NCBI RefSeq assembly: GCF_022347685.1
Contig: NZ_JAKRGF010000001.1
Span: 372,001-436,000 of the forward strand
Direction: 5' to 3'
DNA length: 64,000 nucleotides
Source of the DNA: Thalassobius sp. Cn5-15
GTDB taxonomy: Bacteria; Pseudomonadota; Alphaproteobacteria; Rhodobacterales; Rhodobacteraceae
The notes below the pieces were generated by a model, which was not told the DNA's origin, ran no database searches, and saw nothing but the letters and a program-made list of their open reading frames with translations. The translations under genes were made by a program, and so were the position numbers. Shown here one piece after another: positions 17,553 to 26,317 of this stretch; the stretch's first letter is position 1, and every line of letters begins with the position of its first letter.

Positions 17553-18593
17553 CTAATCCGGAACGATATGGCTGTACATCTGCGCCAGATCGACGGTCGA
17601 TTGGGTGTTTAAGTCGTCCTTATGTGCAGTAAGGAATTGCTTGGCCGCGATCTGGCCAGCCTCTTTCAGCTGCTTCAGAACAGACGGGATCGGCCAGCTT
17701 TTGGTCGCAACAGACAGGCTGTTCATCAGCTCATCATCTGCGATCATATGCACCTTCACATCCCGCATATCGTTTGACTGCAGCGTGCCCTGTGCGATCA
17801 GGCGCTGCACGAAAGCCACAGCGCGCAGTTCACTCAGCAGCGACGCATTGAAGCTTATCTCATTGATACGGTTGCTAATTTGGCGCGGGGTGATCGGCAA
17901 CTCATTGCGCCGCAACGGGTTGATGTTGATGATCACCACATCCTCTGGCAGCGCACGATCAAACAGTGGCCACAGTGCAGGGTTTCCAGTGTAACCACCA
18001 TCCCAATAGGCTTCCTTGGTGCCGGTCTTGGGGTCGACCATCTCCACCGCCTGGAACAGTGTCGGCAGGCAGGCCGAGGCCAAAAGCGCATCTGTCGAAA
18101 TCTCTGTCCCGCGGAACACGCGTGCCTTGCCGGTGCGCACATTGGTGGCACAGACAAACAACGCCGGACCCTCGTCCGCACAGACCAAATCGTAACTCAG
18201 CTGATCCACAGTGCCGCGCAGAGGATGGCTGTAAAGCGGGCCCATTGCGTAGGGCGATGTCATGCTTTGCAGCATGTCCATTGCCATAAAGGGCCAGCTC
18301 AATTCCATCCCATGCGACACCCACCCGGGCGGCAAGGCCCCAAGCCACAGATCAAGGCCAGGCAGGTTGCTGCCCCCCAACTGGTCCCAGAACCAATCCA
18401 GCATACGGATCGCGCCGTCGCGCCCATCCTGCAGCAGTCCCGCTTTCAACGCCGCGCCATTCATCGCACCAGCAGAGGTGCCTGTGATACCCGCGATCTC
18501 TACATCTTCATCCTGAAGGATTGTGTCGAGCACACCCCACGTGAACGCGCCATGCGCACCACCGCCCTGAAGGGCCAGATTGATCCGTTTCAT
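17553..18593 (-). CDS. patatin-like phospholipase/esterase
   Basis: A 346-residue patatin-like hydrolase. The oxyanion loop GGGAHG is at about 10-15, the nucleophile Ser40 is in GTSAG, and the dyad Asp198 is in DGG. No signal peptide is seen, so it acts in the cytoplasm or at the inner membrane. The start at 18593 has GGAGGG just upstream. It follows bdhA by 25 bases on the same strand, which suggests a shared transcript and a link to lipid or polyhydroxybutyrate use; that link is inference. There is no TM segment. Confidence 0.87.
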   Translation of the reverse strand: MKRINLALQGGGAHGAFTWGVLDTILQDEDVEIAGITGTSAGAMNGAALKAGLLQDGRDGAIRMLDWFWDQLGGSNLPGLDLWLGALPPGWVSHGMELSWPFMAMDMLQSMTSPYAMGPLYSHPLRGTVDQLSYDLVCADEGPALFVCATNVRTGKARVFRGTEISTDALLASACLPTLFQAVEMVDPKTGTKEAYWDGGYTGNPALWPLFDRALPEDVVIININPLRRNELPITPRQISNRINEISFNASLLSELRAVAFVQRLIAQGTLQSNDMRDVKVHMIADDELMNSLSVATKSWPIPSVLKQLKEAGQIAAKQFLTAHKDDLNTQSTVDLAQMYSHIVPD

Positions 18594-18618
18594 ATCTGTG
18601 CCCTCCGCAGGCGGTCCA

Positions 18619-19389
18619 TTAAAGCGCGGTCCAGCCACCATCGACAGACAGCGTCGTGCCAGTCATCTGCGCCGCCGCATCCGAACACAGGAACACACAG
18701 GTGCCACCCAGTTGTTCGACCGTGGCCATTTCCTTCGACGGCTGGCGTTCCAGCAGCATCTCCAGCACTTCTTCGCGGCTCTTGCCGTATTTCTCCATCG
18801 TGTCGGGGATCTGTGATTCCACCAGTGGCGTGGACACATAGCCCGGACAGATGGCGTTGCAGGTGATCGGCTCCCGCGCGGTTTCAAGGGCTGTCACCTT
18901 GGTCAGACCCACAACCCCATGTTTCGCCGCCACATAGGCCGATTTGAACGGCGAGGCGGTCAGGCCGTGGGCCGATGCGATATTGATCACCCTGCCCCAG
19001 CCAGCGGCGCGCATGCCCGGCAACGCAGCGGCTGTGGTGTGAAAGGCAGAAGACATGTTGATTGCGATAATTGCATCCCATTTTTCGACCGGGAAACTAT
19101 CGATCGGCTCCACATGCTGAATGCCTGCATTGTTGACCAAGATATCGCAGGCTCCGGCCTTTTCAATCAGCGCGCGACACTCGTCAGCTTTGGACATATC
19201 GGCCTTGATATAGCGGGCTTCTACGCCGAATTCTTTTGCAATATCAGCAGCTAATGCGTGGTCTTCATCGCGATCAGTGAAGGAGTTCAGAACCACATTC
19301 GCCCCTGCCCGCGCGAGTTCGCGCACCACACCTAGACCGATGCCTGAGTTTGACCCTGTAACGACCGCAGTTTCTTTCGATAATTTCAC
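18619..19389 (-). CDS. bdhA: 3-hydroxybutyrate dehydrogenase
   Basis: A 256-residue short-chain dehydrogenase that interconverts 3-hydroxybutyrate and acetoacetate with NAD. The cofactor motif TGSNSGIG is at 11-18, NNAG follows, and the catalytic set is Ser139, Tyr152 and Lys156 (AYVAAKHG). PGYVSTPLVESQI and the C-terminal LSVDGGWTAL are characteristic of BdhA. I chose a GTG start at 19389, after the ribosome site AAGGTGGG, giving the family's usual length; longer in-frame starts add a basic stretch with no counterpart in the family. Confidence 0.9.
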   Translation of the reverse strand: MKLSKETAVVTGSNSGIGLGVVRELARAGANVVLNSFTDRDEDHALAADIAKEFGVEARYIKADMSKADECRALIEKAGACDILVNNAGIQHVEPIDSFPVEKWDAIIAINMSSAFHTTAAALPGMRAAGWGRVINIASAHGLTASPFKSAYVAAKHGVVGLTKVTALETAREPITCNAICPGYVSTPLVESQIPDTMEKYGKSREEVLEMLLERQPSKEMATVEQLGGTCVFLCSDAAAQMTGTTLSVDGGWTAL

Positions 19390-19622
19390 TTTTGTCCCAC
19401 CTTTTGCTCTGGCCTTTACTTTGCGCATAAAGCATACCCCATGCTCAGCACTGCGGCGAGTCAGCATAACTACGATGATTCGATCAACCGGATCGCAATG
19501 GGATTCGGAGATGAGAATCAGGAGTGAAAGCGGTGCTCAATCGCCCTGCGGTTGGTGCAAGGAGGACGTGCGCAAGGCACGCAATCCCCAGCAAAATATC
19601 GCTTATCGGTAAGGCTGCGGCC

Positions 19623-19700
19623 AAAAAAAAACGCCGGCACAAGGCCGGCGTAAAGTTATTGAGGCAGGTTTCATACAGGCAAGAAACCTATCGAGCAGTG
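19623..19700 (-). ncRNA. candidate small RNA of about 78 nucleotides
   Basis: On the minus strand a good promoter leads into a short sequence with two hairpins and a strong terminator. The first hairpin pairs AGGTTTC (19689-19683) with GAAACCT (19672-19666) around a 10-base loop. A single-stranded AT-rich linker follows. The second hairpin is an 8-base GC stem (ACGCCGGC with GCCGGCGT, 19651-19631) followed by eight or nine T. The motif TGCCT occurs twice in unpaired parts, once in the loop and once in the linker. No protein frame fits. I recognise no known family. Confidence 0.65.
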
Positions 19701-19705
19701 CATCC

Positions 19706-19734
19706 TTTATAAGCAATCCCGCGCCGGGTTCCAA
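19706..19734 (-). promoter_or_regulatory. promoter of the candidate small RNA
   Basis: TTGGAA (19734-19729) and TATAAA (19711-19706) on the minus strand are separated by exactly 17 bases, close to the housekeeping sigma consensus. The predicted start is near 19699-19701. No protein-coding start follows it before the terminator. Confidence 0.65.
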
Positions 19735-19811
19735 GCTAAAAATTGAAATGATCAAAAAGCCGCTTTAGGCTAAGCCTACAGAAAATAAGGCAGAGTAGGA
19801 TTGTTGCCAGA

Positions 19812-21626
19812 ATGCGACCAGTGATTTTCCCCCGAACAAAATGGCTGAGTGCCGTGACGGCACTTGTTTTATTGGGCTCTGCGGCTCAGGCTGAACCACA
19901 ACATGGCATCGCGATGTATGGTGATCCCGCCCTGCCCGCGGATTTCACCGCGCTGCCATATGTGAATGCCAACGCTCCCAAAGGTGGCCGCTTCGTCGAA
20001 GGCAATACCGGTGGATTTGATTCACTGAACCCTTACGTACGCAAAGGAACGGTGCCGTGGCAGCTGCGCTTCTTTACATCTGAATCGCTGATGGGGCGCA
20101 GCTGGGATGAACCTTTCACCCTCTATGGGCTGCTGGCCGAAACCATTGAGGTTCCCGAAGATCGCTCTTGGGTCGAGTTTACGCTGCGCGAGGAAGCGCA
20201 GTTCAGCGATGGCACGCCGATGACGGTCGAGGACGTGATATGGTCCTATGAAACGCTGGGGACCATAGGCCATCCGCGCTACCACGGGTTCTGGAAGAAG
20301 ATCGACAAGATCGAACAGACTGGTGAACGCAAGGTGCGTATCACCTTCAATGTCGAGGATCGCGAGTTGGCGTTGATCGCCGGTCTGCGCCCGATTTTGA
20401 AAAAGGCTCAGTGGCAGGATAAGGCACTGACAGAGGGCACGCTGCAGGATGTGCCTGTGACCTCTGCCCCCTATGTGGTCGATAGCTACGAGGCGGGGCG
20501 CTACGTGTCGCTGAAACGTAATCCGGACTATTGGGGCAAAGATTTGAACTTTCGCCGTGGGACCGGCAATTTTGACGAGCTGCGCATCGAATTTTTCGGC
20601 GATCAGGCGGTGCTGTTTGAGGCATTCAAAGCCGGTGAAATGAACTTCTACCGCGAAGGCAATGCCGAAAAATGGGCCAGTCAGTACGACTTCCCTGCGG
20701 TGGCCAGCGGTGACGTCGTGAAATCAGAGGTTCAGCATCAACGTCCCAGTGGCATGGTCGGCTATGTGATGAACAGCCGTCGCCCGCAGTTTGCTGACTG
20801 GCGCGTGCGTCAGGCGATGATCACTGCGTTCAATTTCCCCTATGTGAACGACACGGTGACCGGCGGTCGTCAGTCACGCATTCCTTCTTACTTCTCCAAC
20901 TCTCACCTTGGTGCCCAGCCTGGCGAAGCAACTGGCAAAGTTCTGGCAGTGTTGGAACCGTTCAAGGACCAGCTGCTGCCCGGCACACTTGAGGGCATCA
21001 CCCTGCCCGCAGGTGATACCAGTCCGCGCAATCGCAAAGACGTGCGCGCCGCGATGGACCTGTTTGAACAGGCCGGCTGGACTGTGCAGGATGGTGTGAT
21101 GAAGGATGCAGGCGGTGCACCCTTCACCTTTGAAACCGTGATCCGTCAGGGCGACAAAGAAGCTCAGACGATTATGGAAATTTACCGCAGCTCCCTTGAT
21201 CGCCTTGGCATCACGATGGAGATCGCGCAGGTTGACAACGCTCAGTTTGCCGAACGTCGCGACAGACAGGATTTCGACATGATGCCCTACGTGCGCTATC
21301 TGTCGCTAAGCCCCGGCAACGAACAGAACCTTTACTGGGGATCAGCGCAGGCGGATATCGAAGGGTCGCGCAACCTGATGGGGATAAAATCCCCCGCCAT
21401 CGACGCCACCATCACCGCCATGCTGACCGCACAGTCCAGCGACGATTTCACCGCAGCCACCCGCGCGCTGGACCGTCAGTTGATGGCTGGACGCTATGTG
21501 ATCCCGCTCTGGGCTGGTGGTCCAGCGCGTTTGGCGCATCGCAAGAACTTGCACTTCCCGCAAAACACCCCAATTTACGGGGATCGCATCGGCTGGACTC
21601 CCGACGTCTGGTGGCATGAGGAGTAA
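19812..21626 (+). CDS. extracellular solute-binding protein, family 5 (YejA-like)
   Basis: A 604-residue periplasmic binding protein for oligopeptide-type ABC transporters. Residues 1-27 form a signal peptide ending AAQAEP. The mature start HGIAMYGDPALP and PKGGRFVEGNTGGFDSLNP, and the length near 600, point to the YejA subgroup, which binds peptides and, in E. coli, microcin C. VEFTLREEAQFSDGTPMT is the family-5 core motif. No permease or ATPase genes lie next to it here, so it must serve a transporter encoded elsewhere. Substrate unknown. Confidence 0.85.
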   Translation: MRPVIFPRTKWLSAVTALVLLGSAAQAEPQHGIAMYGDPALPADFTALPYVNANAPKGGRFVEGNTGGFDSLNPYVRKGTVPWQLRFFTSESLMGRSWDEPFTLYGLLAETIEVPEDRSWVEFTLREEAQFSDGTPMTVEDVIWSYETLGTIGHPRYHGFWKKIDKIEQTGERKVRITFNVEDRELALIAGLRPILKKAQWQDKALTEGTLQDVPVTSAPYVVDSYEAGRYVSLKRNPDYWGKDLNFRRGTGNFDELRIEFFGDQAVLFEAFKAGEMNFYREGNAEKWASQYDFPAVASGDVVKSEVQHQRPSGMVGYVMNSRRPQFADWRVRQAMITAFNFPYVNDTVTGGRQSRIPSYFSNSHLGAQPGEATGKVLAVLEPFKDQLLPGTLEGITLPAGDTSPRNRKDVRAAMDLFEQAGWTVQDGVMKDAGGAPFTFETVIRQGDKEAQTIMEIYRSSLDRLGITMEIAQVDNAQFAERRDRQDFDMMPYVRYLSLSPGNEQNLYWGSAQADIEGSRNLMGIKSPAIDATITAMLTAQSSDDFTAATRALDRQLMAGRYVIPLWAGGPARLAHRKNLHFPQNTPIYGDRIGWTPDVWWHEE

Positions 21627-21631
21627 GTGAG

Positions 21632-21745
21632 ATGAAAAAACTGTTCGTTATCGCAACCCTGACTCTACTCGCAAGCTGCGCCACAATTGATGGCATAGGA
21701 CAGGACATTTCCGGTGGGTCGCGCCGGGTGCAAAGCTGGCTGTAA
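21632..21745 (+). CDS. entericidin-like small lipoprotein
   Basis: A 37-residue peptide. The signal MKKLFVIATLTLL leads to a lipobox LASC with the lipidated Cys16, followed by ATIDGIGQDISGGSRRV, the typical entericidin EcnA/EcnB pattern (C-x-T-I-x-G-x-G-x-D-I). The mature lipoprotein would be only 22 residues and sit in the cell envelope. Entericidins in enterobacteria form an antidote/toxin pair; many alphaproteobacteria carry single copies of unknown role. It begins six bases after the binding-protein stop, with GAGTAAGTGAG as a possible ribosome site, and ends just before a strong terminator. Confidence 0.85.
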   Translation: MKKLFVIATLTLLASCATIDGIGQDISGGSRRVQSWL

Positions 21746-21760
21746 GTCACTGAGATAAAA

Positions 21761-21790
21761 GAAAGCCGCGCCAGTTGGGGCGCGGCTTTC
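21761..21790. terminator. bidirectional terminator
   Basis: A 12-base perfect stem (GAAAGCCGCGCC with GGCGCGGCTTTC) has a six-base loop and is followed by TTTCACATTTTT on the plus strand and by TTTC-TTTTATC on the minus strand. It separates the entericidin gene from the convergent cupin regulator. Confidence 0.85.
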
Positions 21791-21849
21791 ACATTTTTAC
21801 GCTCCCGCCGGGAGTGTTTGAGACGTCTTGAGGGCGCCTTCGAAGCCCC

Positions 21850-22476
21850 CTACACCAAAGAAGTGACCCAAAGGATCGTCGCATCCTCAGGGCTGAGCGA
21901 AATCACGTTGTGCCCCATCGTGGCGTCATAATAGGCGCTGTCGCCGCGCTTCATCTCTACCGGCTCATAAAATTCTGTGTAAAGCCGCACCACGCCGGTC
22001 AGCACATACAGGAACTCTTCGCCGTCGTGGCGGACCCAGCCGTCAAACTCATCCATCGACCGTGCGCGCACGCGGGCGCGGTAGGGCAGCATCTGCTTCT
22101 TGGTCAGGCTGCCGCCCAGCATTTCGTGTTCATAGGTGGTGGTGGCTTGACCGCTGCCCTCGTCAAAGCGGGTGATCGCCATGCGCCCGTTTACCTTTTC
22201 ACGCTGTGGCGGGGTGAACAGCTGCGGCACCGAAATTTCTAGGCCAGAGGCCAGCTTTTTGAGCGCCTCATAGGTCGGGGACATCAGGCCGTTTTCGATT
22301 TTGGACAGAGTGGATCGTGCCAGACCGGCCTGAGTTGCGGCCTGTTCCAGTGTCAGGCCGCGGGATTTGCGCAATTCGCGCACACGGCTCGGCAGATCCA
22401 GTGGTTCGGGACTGTCCTGCGTGCCATTTTCACGGGCAATACGAACGATGGAGCCTTGCGGTTTCTGATCAGTCAT
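21850..22476 (-). CDS. XRE-family regulator with cupin sensor domain
   Basis: A 208-residue regulator. The helix-turn-helix is at about 28-80 (VRELRKSRGLTLEQAA, then GLARSTLSKIENG), and a cupin_2 domain covers about 125-205 (GEEFLYVLTGVVRLYTE, HNVISLSPED). Such proteins sense a small molecule and often control the gene beside them. It is divergent from the acyl-CoA ligase, with 65 bases between the starts, so autoregulation and control of the ligase are likely but inferred. The start at 22476 was chosen over a longer one that would overlap the ligase gene. Confidence 0.85.
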   Translation of the reverse strand: MTDQKPQGSIVRIARENGTQDSPEPLDLPSRVRELRKSRGLTLEQAATQAGLARSTLSKIENGLMSPTYEALKKLASGLEISVPQLFTPPQREKVNGRMAITRFDEGSGQATTTYEHEMLGGSLTKKQMLPYRARVRARSMDEFDGWVRHDGEEFLYVLTGVVRLYTEFYEPVEMKRGDSAYYDATMGHNVISLSPEDATILWVTSLV

Positions 22477-22541
22477 GGCGCATCTCTTACGCCGCAACGC
22501 CGCTTCTTGCAACACGTGCAGCCACCGCGTATCCAAAGGAT

Positions 22542-24071
22542 ATGAAAGCAATCTTTGACATGGGTGGTTTTACACCCTGCCCTGCGCCCTTCAATCTGGC
22601 CGCGCATGTCCTGACGAAGGCCGATGAAAACGCAGATAAAACCGCGCTAAGTGTGATTTCAACCACTGGCGCTGACAGCTGGTCTTATCGGCGGTTGAAA
22701 CAGGCGGTTTTGGGCGTCGGAACTGGCCTGTTGCGGCGCGGCCACCAGCCCGGTGACATCCTGCTGATGCGGCTGGGCAATACGGTGGATTTTCCGATCG
22801 CCTATCTGGGCGCGATTGCTGTCGGGCTGGTGCCAGTCCCGACATCCGCCATGCTGACCACGCCCGAGGTGGCCAGGATGATTGCACAGCTGCGCCCGCG
22901 GGCGGTGCTGCGTGATCCGGCAGTCGCCTGTCCTGAATTGACGGATCTGGGGTGTGATGAGGTCTGCACCCGCGATCTGGATATGATGCATACCTTGCCT
23001 GCGGCGCGGTTTCACATGGGCGATCCGAACCGGTTGGCCTATCTGATCTATACCTCTGGTACATCAGGGCAGCCGCGCGCAGTGATGCATGCGCACCGCG
23101 CTATCTGGGCGCGGCAGATGATGCATCAGGGATGGTATGGATTGCGCGCTGACGACCGTTTGCTACATGCGGGTGCGTTCAACTGGACCTTTACGCTGGG
23201 CACCGGATTGATGGATCCATGGACCGCTGGCGCCACTGCACTGATTCCTGCAGCAGATGTATCGATATCGGCTTTACCCGGTCTTCTGGCACAGCATGAA
23301 GCAACGCTTTTTGCAGCGGCTCCAGGGGTTTATCGCAAAATTCTTCAGGACCACACCACGCTTGATCTGCCGTCATTGCGTCACGGACTGGCCGCCGGTG
23401 AAAAACTATCCGCAGCGATCCGCCAGCATTGGGCGCAGGCCACAGGCGGCAAGCCAATCTTTGAGGCTTATGGCATGTCGGAATGTTCCACACCGATTTC
23501 GGCCTGCCCCGACTATCCTGCCACCGAGGGGGCGCTGGGTCGACCTCAAACCGGCCGCATCCTGTCTCTTAGGAATGAGGATGGACCTGTAAAGATAGGT
23601 GAAGATGGAGTTATTTCCATTCATAAATCCGATCCCGGCCTGATGCTGGGCTACTTCGAAGCCCCGGACGCCACCGCGCGCCGCTTTGACGGAGATTGGT
23701 TTTTGACCGGCGACCATGGCGTTATGGATGTGTCGGGTCAGATCCACTACACAGGCCGCGCCGACGATATGATGAATGCTGGCGGTTATCGCGTCTCCCC
23801 ACTGGAGGTAGAGGCGGCGCTGCATGGGGTGCCCGGTGTCAATGCGCTGGCAGTGACCGATGTCGAGGTAAAGGCGGACGCGTGCCTTATAGTTGGCTTT
23901 TACACTGCCAATGAACCCCTTGATCCCGAAACACTTTCCGGATTTGCACAAACGCGCTTGGCGCGCTATAAACAGCCCCGTGTTTGGGTGCATGTTGATG
24001 CTATGCCAACCAATCCGAACGGCAAATTATCACGCCAGAAGTTGAAAGAACTTTACCATCGCAACATCTGA
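22542..24071 (+). CDS. AMP-forming acyl-CoA synthetase (possibly aryl- or short-chain acyl-CoA ligase)
   Basis: A 509-residue member of the ANL superfamily that activates a carboxylate to its CoA ester with ATP. The P-loop-like motif LIYTSGTSGQPRAVMH, FEAYGMSECSTP (A5), the DWFLTGDHGVMD hinge region, YTGRADDMMNAGGYRVSPLE (A8 region) and the lysine in NPNGKLSRQKL (A10) are all present. The length and N-terminal FNLAAHVL suggest the benzoate-CoA ligase/acyl-CoA synthetase subgroup; the substrate cannot be read. ATG at 22542 has AAAGGA very close upstream; ATG at 22560 is an alternative. Confidence 0.85.
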   Translation: MKAIFDMGGFTPCPAPFNLAAHVLTKADENADKTALSVISTTGADSWSYRRLKQAVLGVGTGLLRRGHQPGDILLMRLGNTVDFPIAYLGAIAVGLVPVPTSAMLTTPEVARMIAQLRPRAVLRDPAVACPELTDLGCDEVCTRDLDMMHTLPAARFHMGDPNRLAYLIYTSGTSGQPRAVMHAHRAIWARQMMHQGWYGLRADDRLLHAGAFNWTFTLGTGLMDPWTAGATALIPAADVSISALPGLLAQHEATLFAAAPGVYRKILQDHTTLDLPSLRHGLAAGEKLSAAIRQHWAQATGGKPIFEAYGMSECSTPISACPDYPATEGALGRPQTGRILSLRNEDGPVKIGEDGVISIHKSDPGLMLGYFEAPDATARRFDGDWFLTGDHGVMDVSGQIHYTGRADDMMNAGGYRVSPLEVEAALHGVPGVNALAVTDVEVKADACLIVGFYTANEPLDPETLSGFAQTRLARYKQPRVWVHVDAMPTNPNGKLSRQKLKELYHRNI

Positions 24072-24165
24072 ATAAGCGCAGGCGCAGACCCTTTGTGCGG
24101 GGATTGTGGTTTTCTTGGGCGTGATTTAGCGGTATCAGCCAGTTTCGACCAAAAGGAGCAGCAGG

Positions 24166-24846
24166 ATGAGCGCAGTTGAAAACATGGAGCAGGCGGTAAA
24201 GCTGGACATTTTGTCCGATCCCATCTGTCCATGGTGCTATATCGGCAAGACCTATCTGGATCGCGCGCTGCAACAGCGCCCCGGCCATCCCTTTGTGATC
24301 GAATGGCACCCTTTCCAGCTGAACCCCGATATGCCCGCCGCAGGCATGGATCGCCGCGCCTATCTGGAAGGCAAGTTCGGCGGTCAGAAAGGTGCCGTAC
24401 AGGCCTATATGCCGGTGCATCAGCACGCCGAAAATGCAGGGATCGAAATCAACCTTGAAGGTATCAAAACCACGCCCAACACTCTCAACGCTCATCGGCT
24501 CATCCACTGGGCGGGCCTAGAGGGCAAGCAGACCCCGATCGTTTCTGCCTTGTTTCAAGCCTACTTTGTTGATGGCCGCGACATTGGCGATATTGAGGTG
24601 CTGGCGGATGTGGCCGACGCCGAAGGCATGGACGCCGCCGTGGTGCGCCGCCTATTGCAGGGGGCCTCTGATGATGCTGAGATCCAAGAGCGTGACAAAG
24701 CCGCGCGTCAGATGGGCGTCACCTCTGTCCCGACCTTTATCATCGCCAGCCAACACGCTGTGCCCGGCGCTCAGGCCACCGATCTGTGGCTGAAAGTGAT
24801 TGATGAAATCATCGAAAACCATCAACAGGCCCAAGCTGACGCCTGA
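24166..24846 (+). CDS. DsbA-family oxidoreductase, FrnE-like
   Basis: A 226-residue thioredoxin-fold protein of the 2-hydroxychromene isomerase/FrnE branch. The redox motif CPWC is at 21-24 in SDPICPWCYIGK, and the cis-proline is in TSVPTFII near residue 190. No signal peptide is present, so unlike true DsbA it should act in the cytoplasm. AAAGGAGCAGCAGG provides a strong ribosome site. It follows the acyl-CoA ligase by 94 bases on the same strand. The substrate is unknown. Confidence 0.88.
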   Translation: MSAVENMEQAVKLDILSDPICPWCYIGKTYLDRALQQRPGHPFVIEWHPFQLNPDMPAAGMDRRAYLEGKFGGQKGAVQAYMPVHQHAENAGIEINLEGIKTTPNTLNAHRLIHWAGLEGKQTPIVSALFQAYFVDGRDIGDIEVLADVADAEGMDAAVVRRLLQGASDDAEIQERDKAARQMGVTSVPTFIIASQHAVPGAQATDLWLKVIDEIIENHQQAQADA

Positions 24847-25024
24847 CGTCAGTTCGGGTTCTGGCCTCATCGACGTCATTTGCTGCACGGCGTGCGTACC
24901 GTAATAGTGCGGATGGTGTATTACGATGCGCTGCGCTACCTTAAATGCGCATTCCCGCTCCGCCTGATGTCTGTGCGCATTCTCGCATCCTGTCAGGCGC
25001 GGCGCTGATTTTGAAAGCGAACTC

Positions 25025-26257
25025 ATGTCGAACCCCAACCGCCTGTCCCGTGCGGAGTTTATTGCGCTCTTGGCAATGCTTTTTGCCACGGTGGCGTTTT
25101 CAATCGATTCTATGTTGCCCGCCTTGCCGGAGATTGGTCGTGCGCTGAGCCCGCAAGACGTCAATCAGGCGCAATTGGTGCTGACCTCTTTTGTGTTCGG
25201 CATGGGTGTGGGCACGTTTTTCACCGGTCCTCTATCCGATAGCTTCGGCCGAAAGAGAGTGATTTTTTGGGGGGCTGTCCTCTATATCATAGCCTCTGCG
25301 GTGGCGATTTTTACGCAAGGGCTGGAATTGCTGTTGGTCGCCCGTGTGGTTCAGGGGGTCGGCGCGGCGGCACCACGGGTTGTCGGGTTGGCGATTGTGC
25401 GTGACCTTTATTCGGGACGCGATATGGCGCGGATCATGAGCTTTGTGATGATGATCTTTACCATTGTGCCGGCCGTCGCCCCGCTGCTGGGGGCAGGTGT
25501 GATTGCGTTGGTCGGATGGCGCGGGATCTTTGGCTCGTTCATTCTGTTTTCAACCCTTGCTACCGGCTGGTTGATGATACGCCAGCCGGAGTCGCTGCCG
25601 GTAGACAATCGTCGTCCTTTCCGTCTTGGCCGGATCACTGCTGCAGTGCGCGAGATGATGGGGCATCGCACAGTGCGCTTGGCGATCATGGTGCAAACGC
25701 TTTGTTTTTCCACGCTGTTCATGGCGATCAGCCTGATCCACCCGATTTTCGAGGTGGTCTTTCACCGCGCTGACAGTTTTCCCTTGTGGTTTGCGCTGGT
25801 TGCGCTGGCCTCTGGCTCTGCCAGCCTGCTCAACGCCTCGCTGGTGATGCGGTTGGGCATGCGGCGGATGGTAAGCGCGGCGATTGCGGGGCAGTTGGTC
25901 CTGTCGCTTGCGATGTCGCTGATCTGGATGGGGTCCGGCGCGGCGGCTGCGACGCCGTGGATGTTCTATGTCTTTGTGATCTGGATCACCTCCGTGTTTT
26001 TCAATGCCGGTCTGACCATGGGCAATCTGACAACGATCATGCTGGAGCCGTTGGGCCATATCGCCGGCACCGCTGCCTCTGTTTCGGGCGGGCTGGCAAC
26101 GGTGGTTTCTGCGGCCATCGCGGCCCCTGTGGGGTTGACGTTCAACGGCACGCCCCTGCCCCTGACACTGGGCGTCATGACGGCCATGGCAGTGGCACTC
26201 ATCGGGATGTTGGCGATGCCGCGCTATGACGCAGAGGCAGAAGCGGCGACACCTTGA
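25025..26257 (+). CDS. Bcr/CflA-family drug efflux transporter (MFS)
   Basis: A 410-residue transporter with twelve predicted membrane segments. The opening RAEFIALLAMLFATVAFSID and DSMLPALPEIGRAL, the motif-A-like GPLSDSFGRKRVIFWG after segment 2, and RVVQGVGAAAPRVVGLAIVRD are typical of the Bcr/CflA group, which exports drugs and some metabolites with proton uptake. It begins a run of three membrane genes on the plus strand. The actual substrate is unknown. Confidence 0.88.
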   Translation: MSNPNRLSRAEFIALLAMLFATVAFSIDSMLPALPEIGRALSPQDVNQAQLVLTSFVFGMGVGTFFTGPLSDSFGRKRVIFWGAVLYIIASAVAIFTQGLELLLVARVVQGVGAAAPRVVGLAIVRDLYSGRDMARIMSFVMMIFTIVPAVAPLLGAGVIALVGWRGIFGSFILFSTLATGWLMIRQPESLPVDNRRPFRLGRITAAVREMMGHRTVRLAIMVQTLCFSTLFMAISLIHPIFEVVFHRADSFPLWFALVALASGSASLLNASLVMRLGMRRMVSAAIAGQLVLSLAMSLIWMGSGAAAATPWMFYVFVIWITSVFFNAGLTMGNLTTIMLEPLGHIAGTAASVSGGLATVVSAAIAAPVGLTFNGTPLPLTLGVMTAMAVALIGMLAMPRYDAEAEAATP

Positions 26258-26317
26258 GGTGTTACCGTAATCTCCCGGCGCTGGATTTTCCTCACGCCGC
26301 AGGCTAGAGCGTCAGAT

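Larger units (their letters stand above)
19390..19811. other. bdhA upstream region and small-RNA locus
   Basis: These 422 bases hold no supported protein gene. The part next to bdhA (19390-19620) should contain its promoter, though no clear hexamer pair was found. Positions 19623-19734 hold a self-contained small-RNA unit on the minus strand. The last 75 bases lead into the binding-protein gene on the plus strand. Confidence 0.6.

Noticed and set aside
19524-19712. A 62-codon plus-strand frame rich in Arg and Lys
   Set aside because: It overlaps the candidate small RNA and its terminator on the other strand and begins without a ribosome site.
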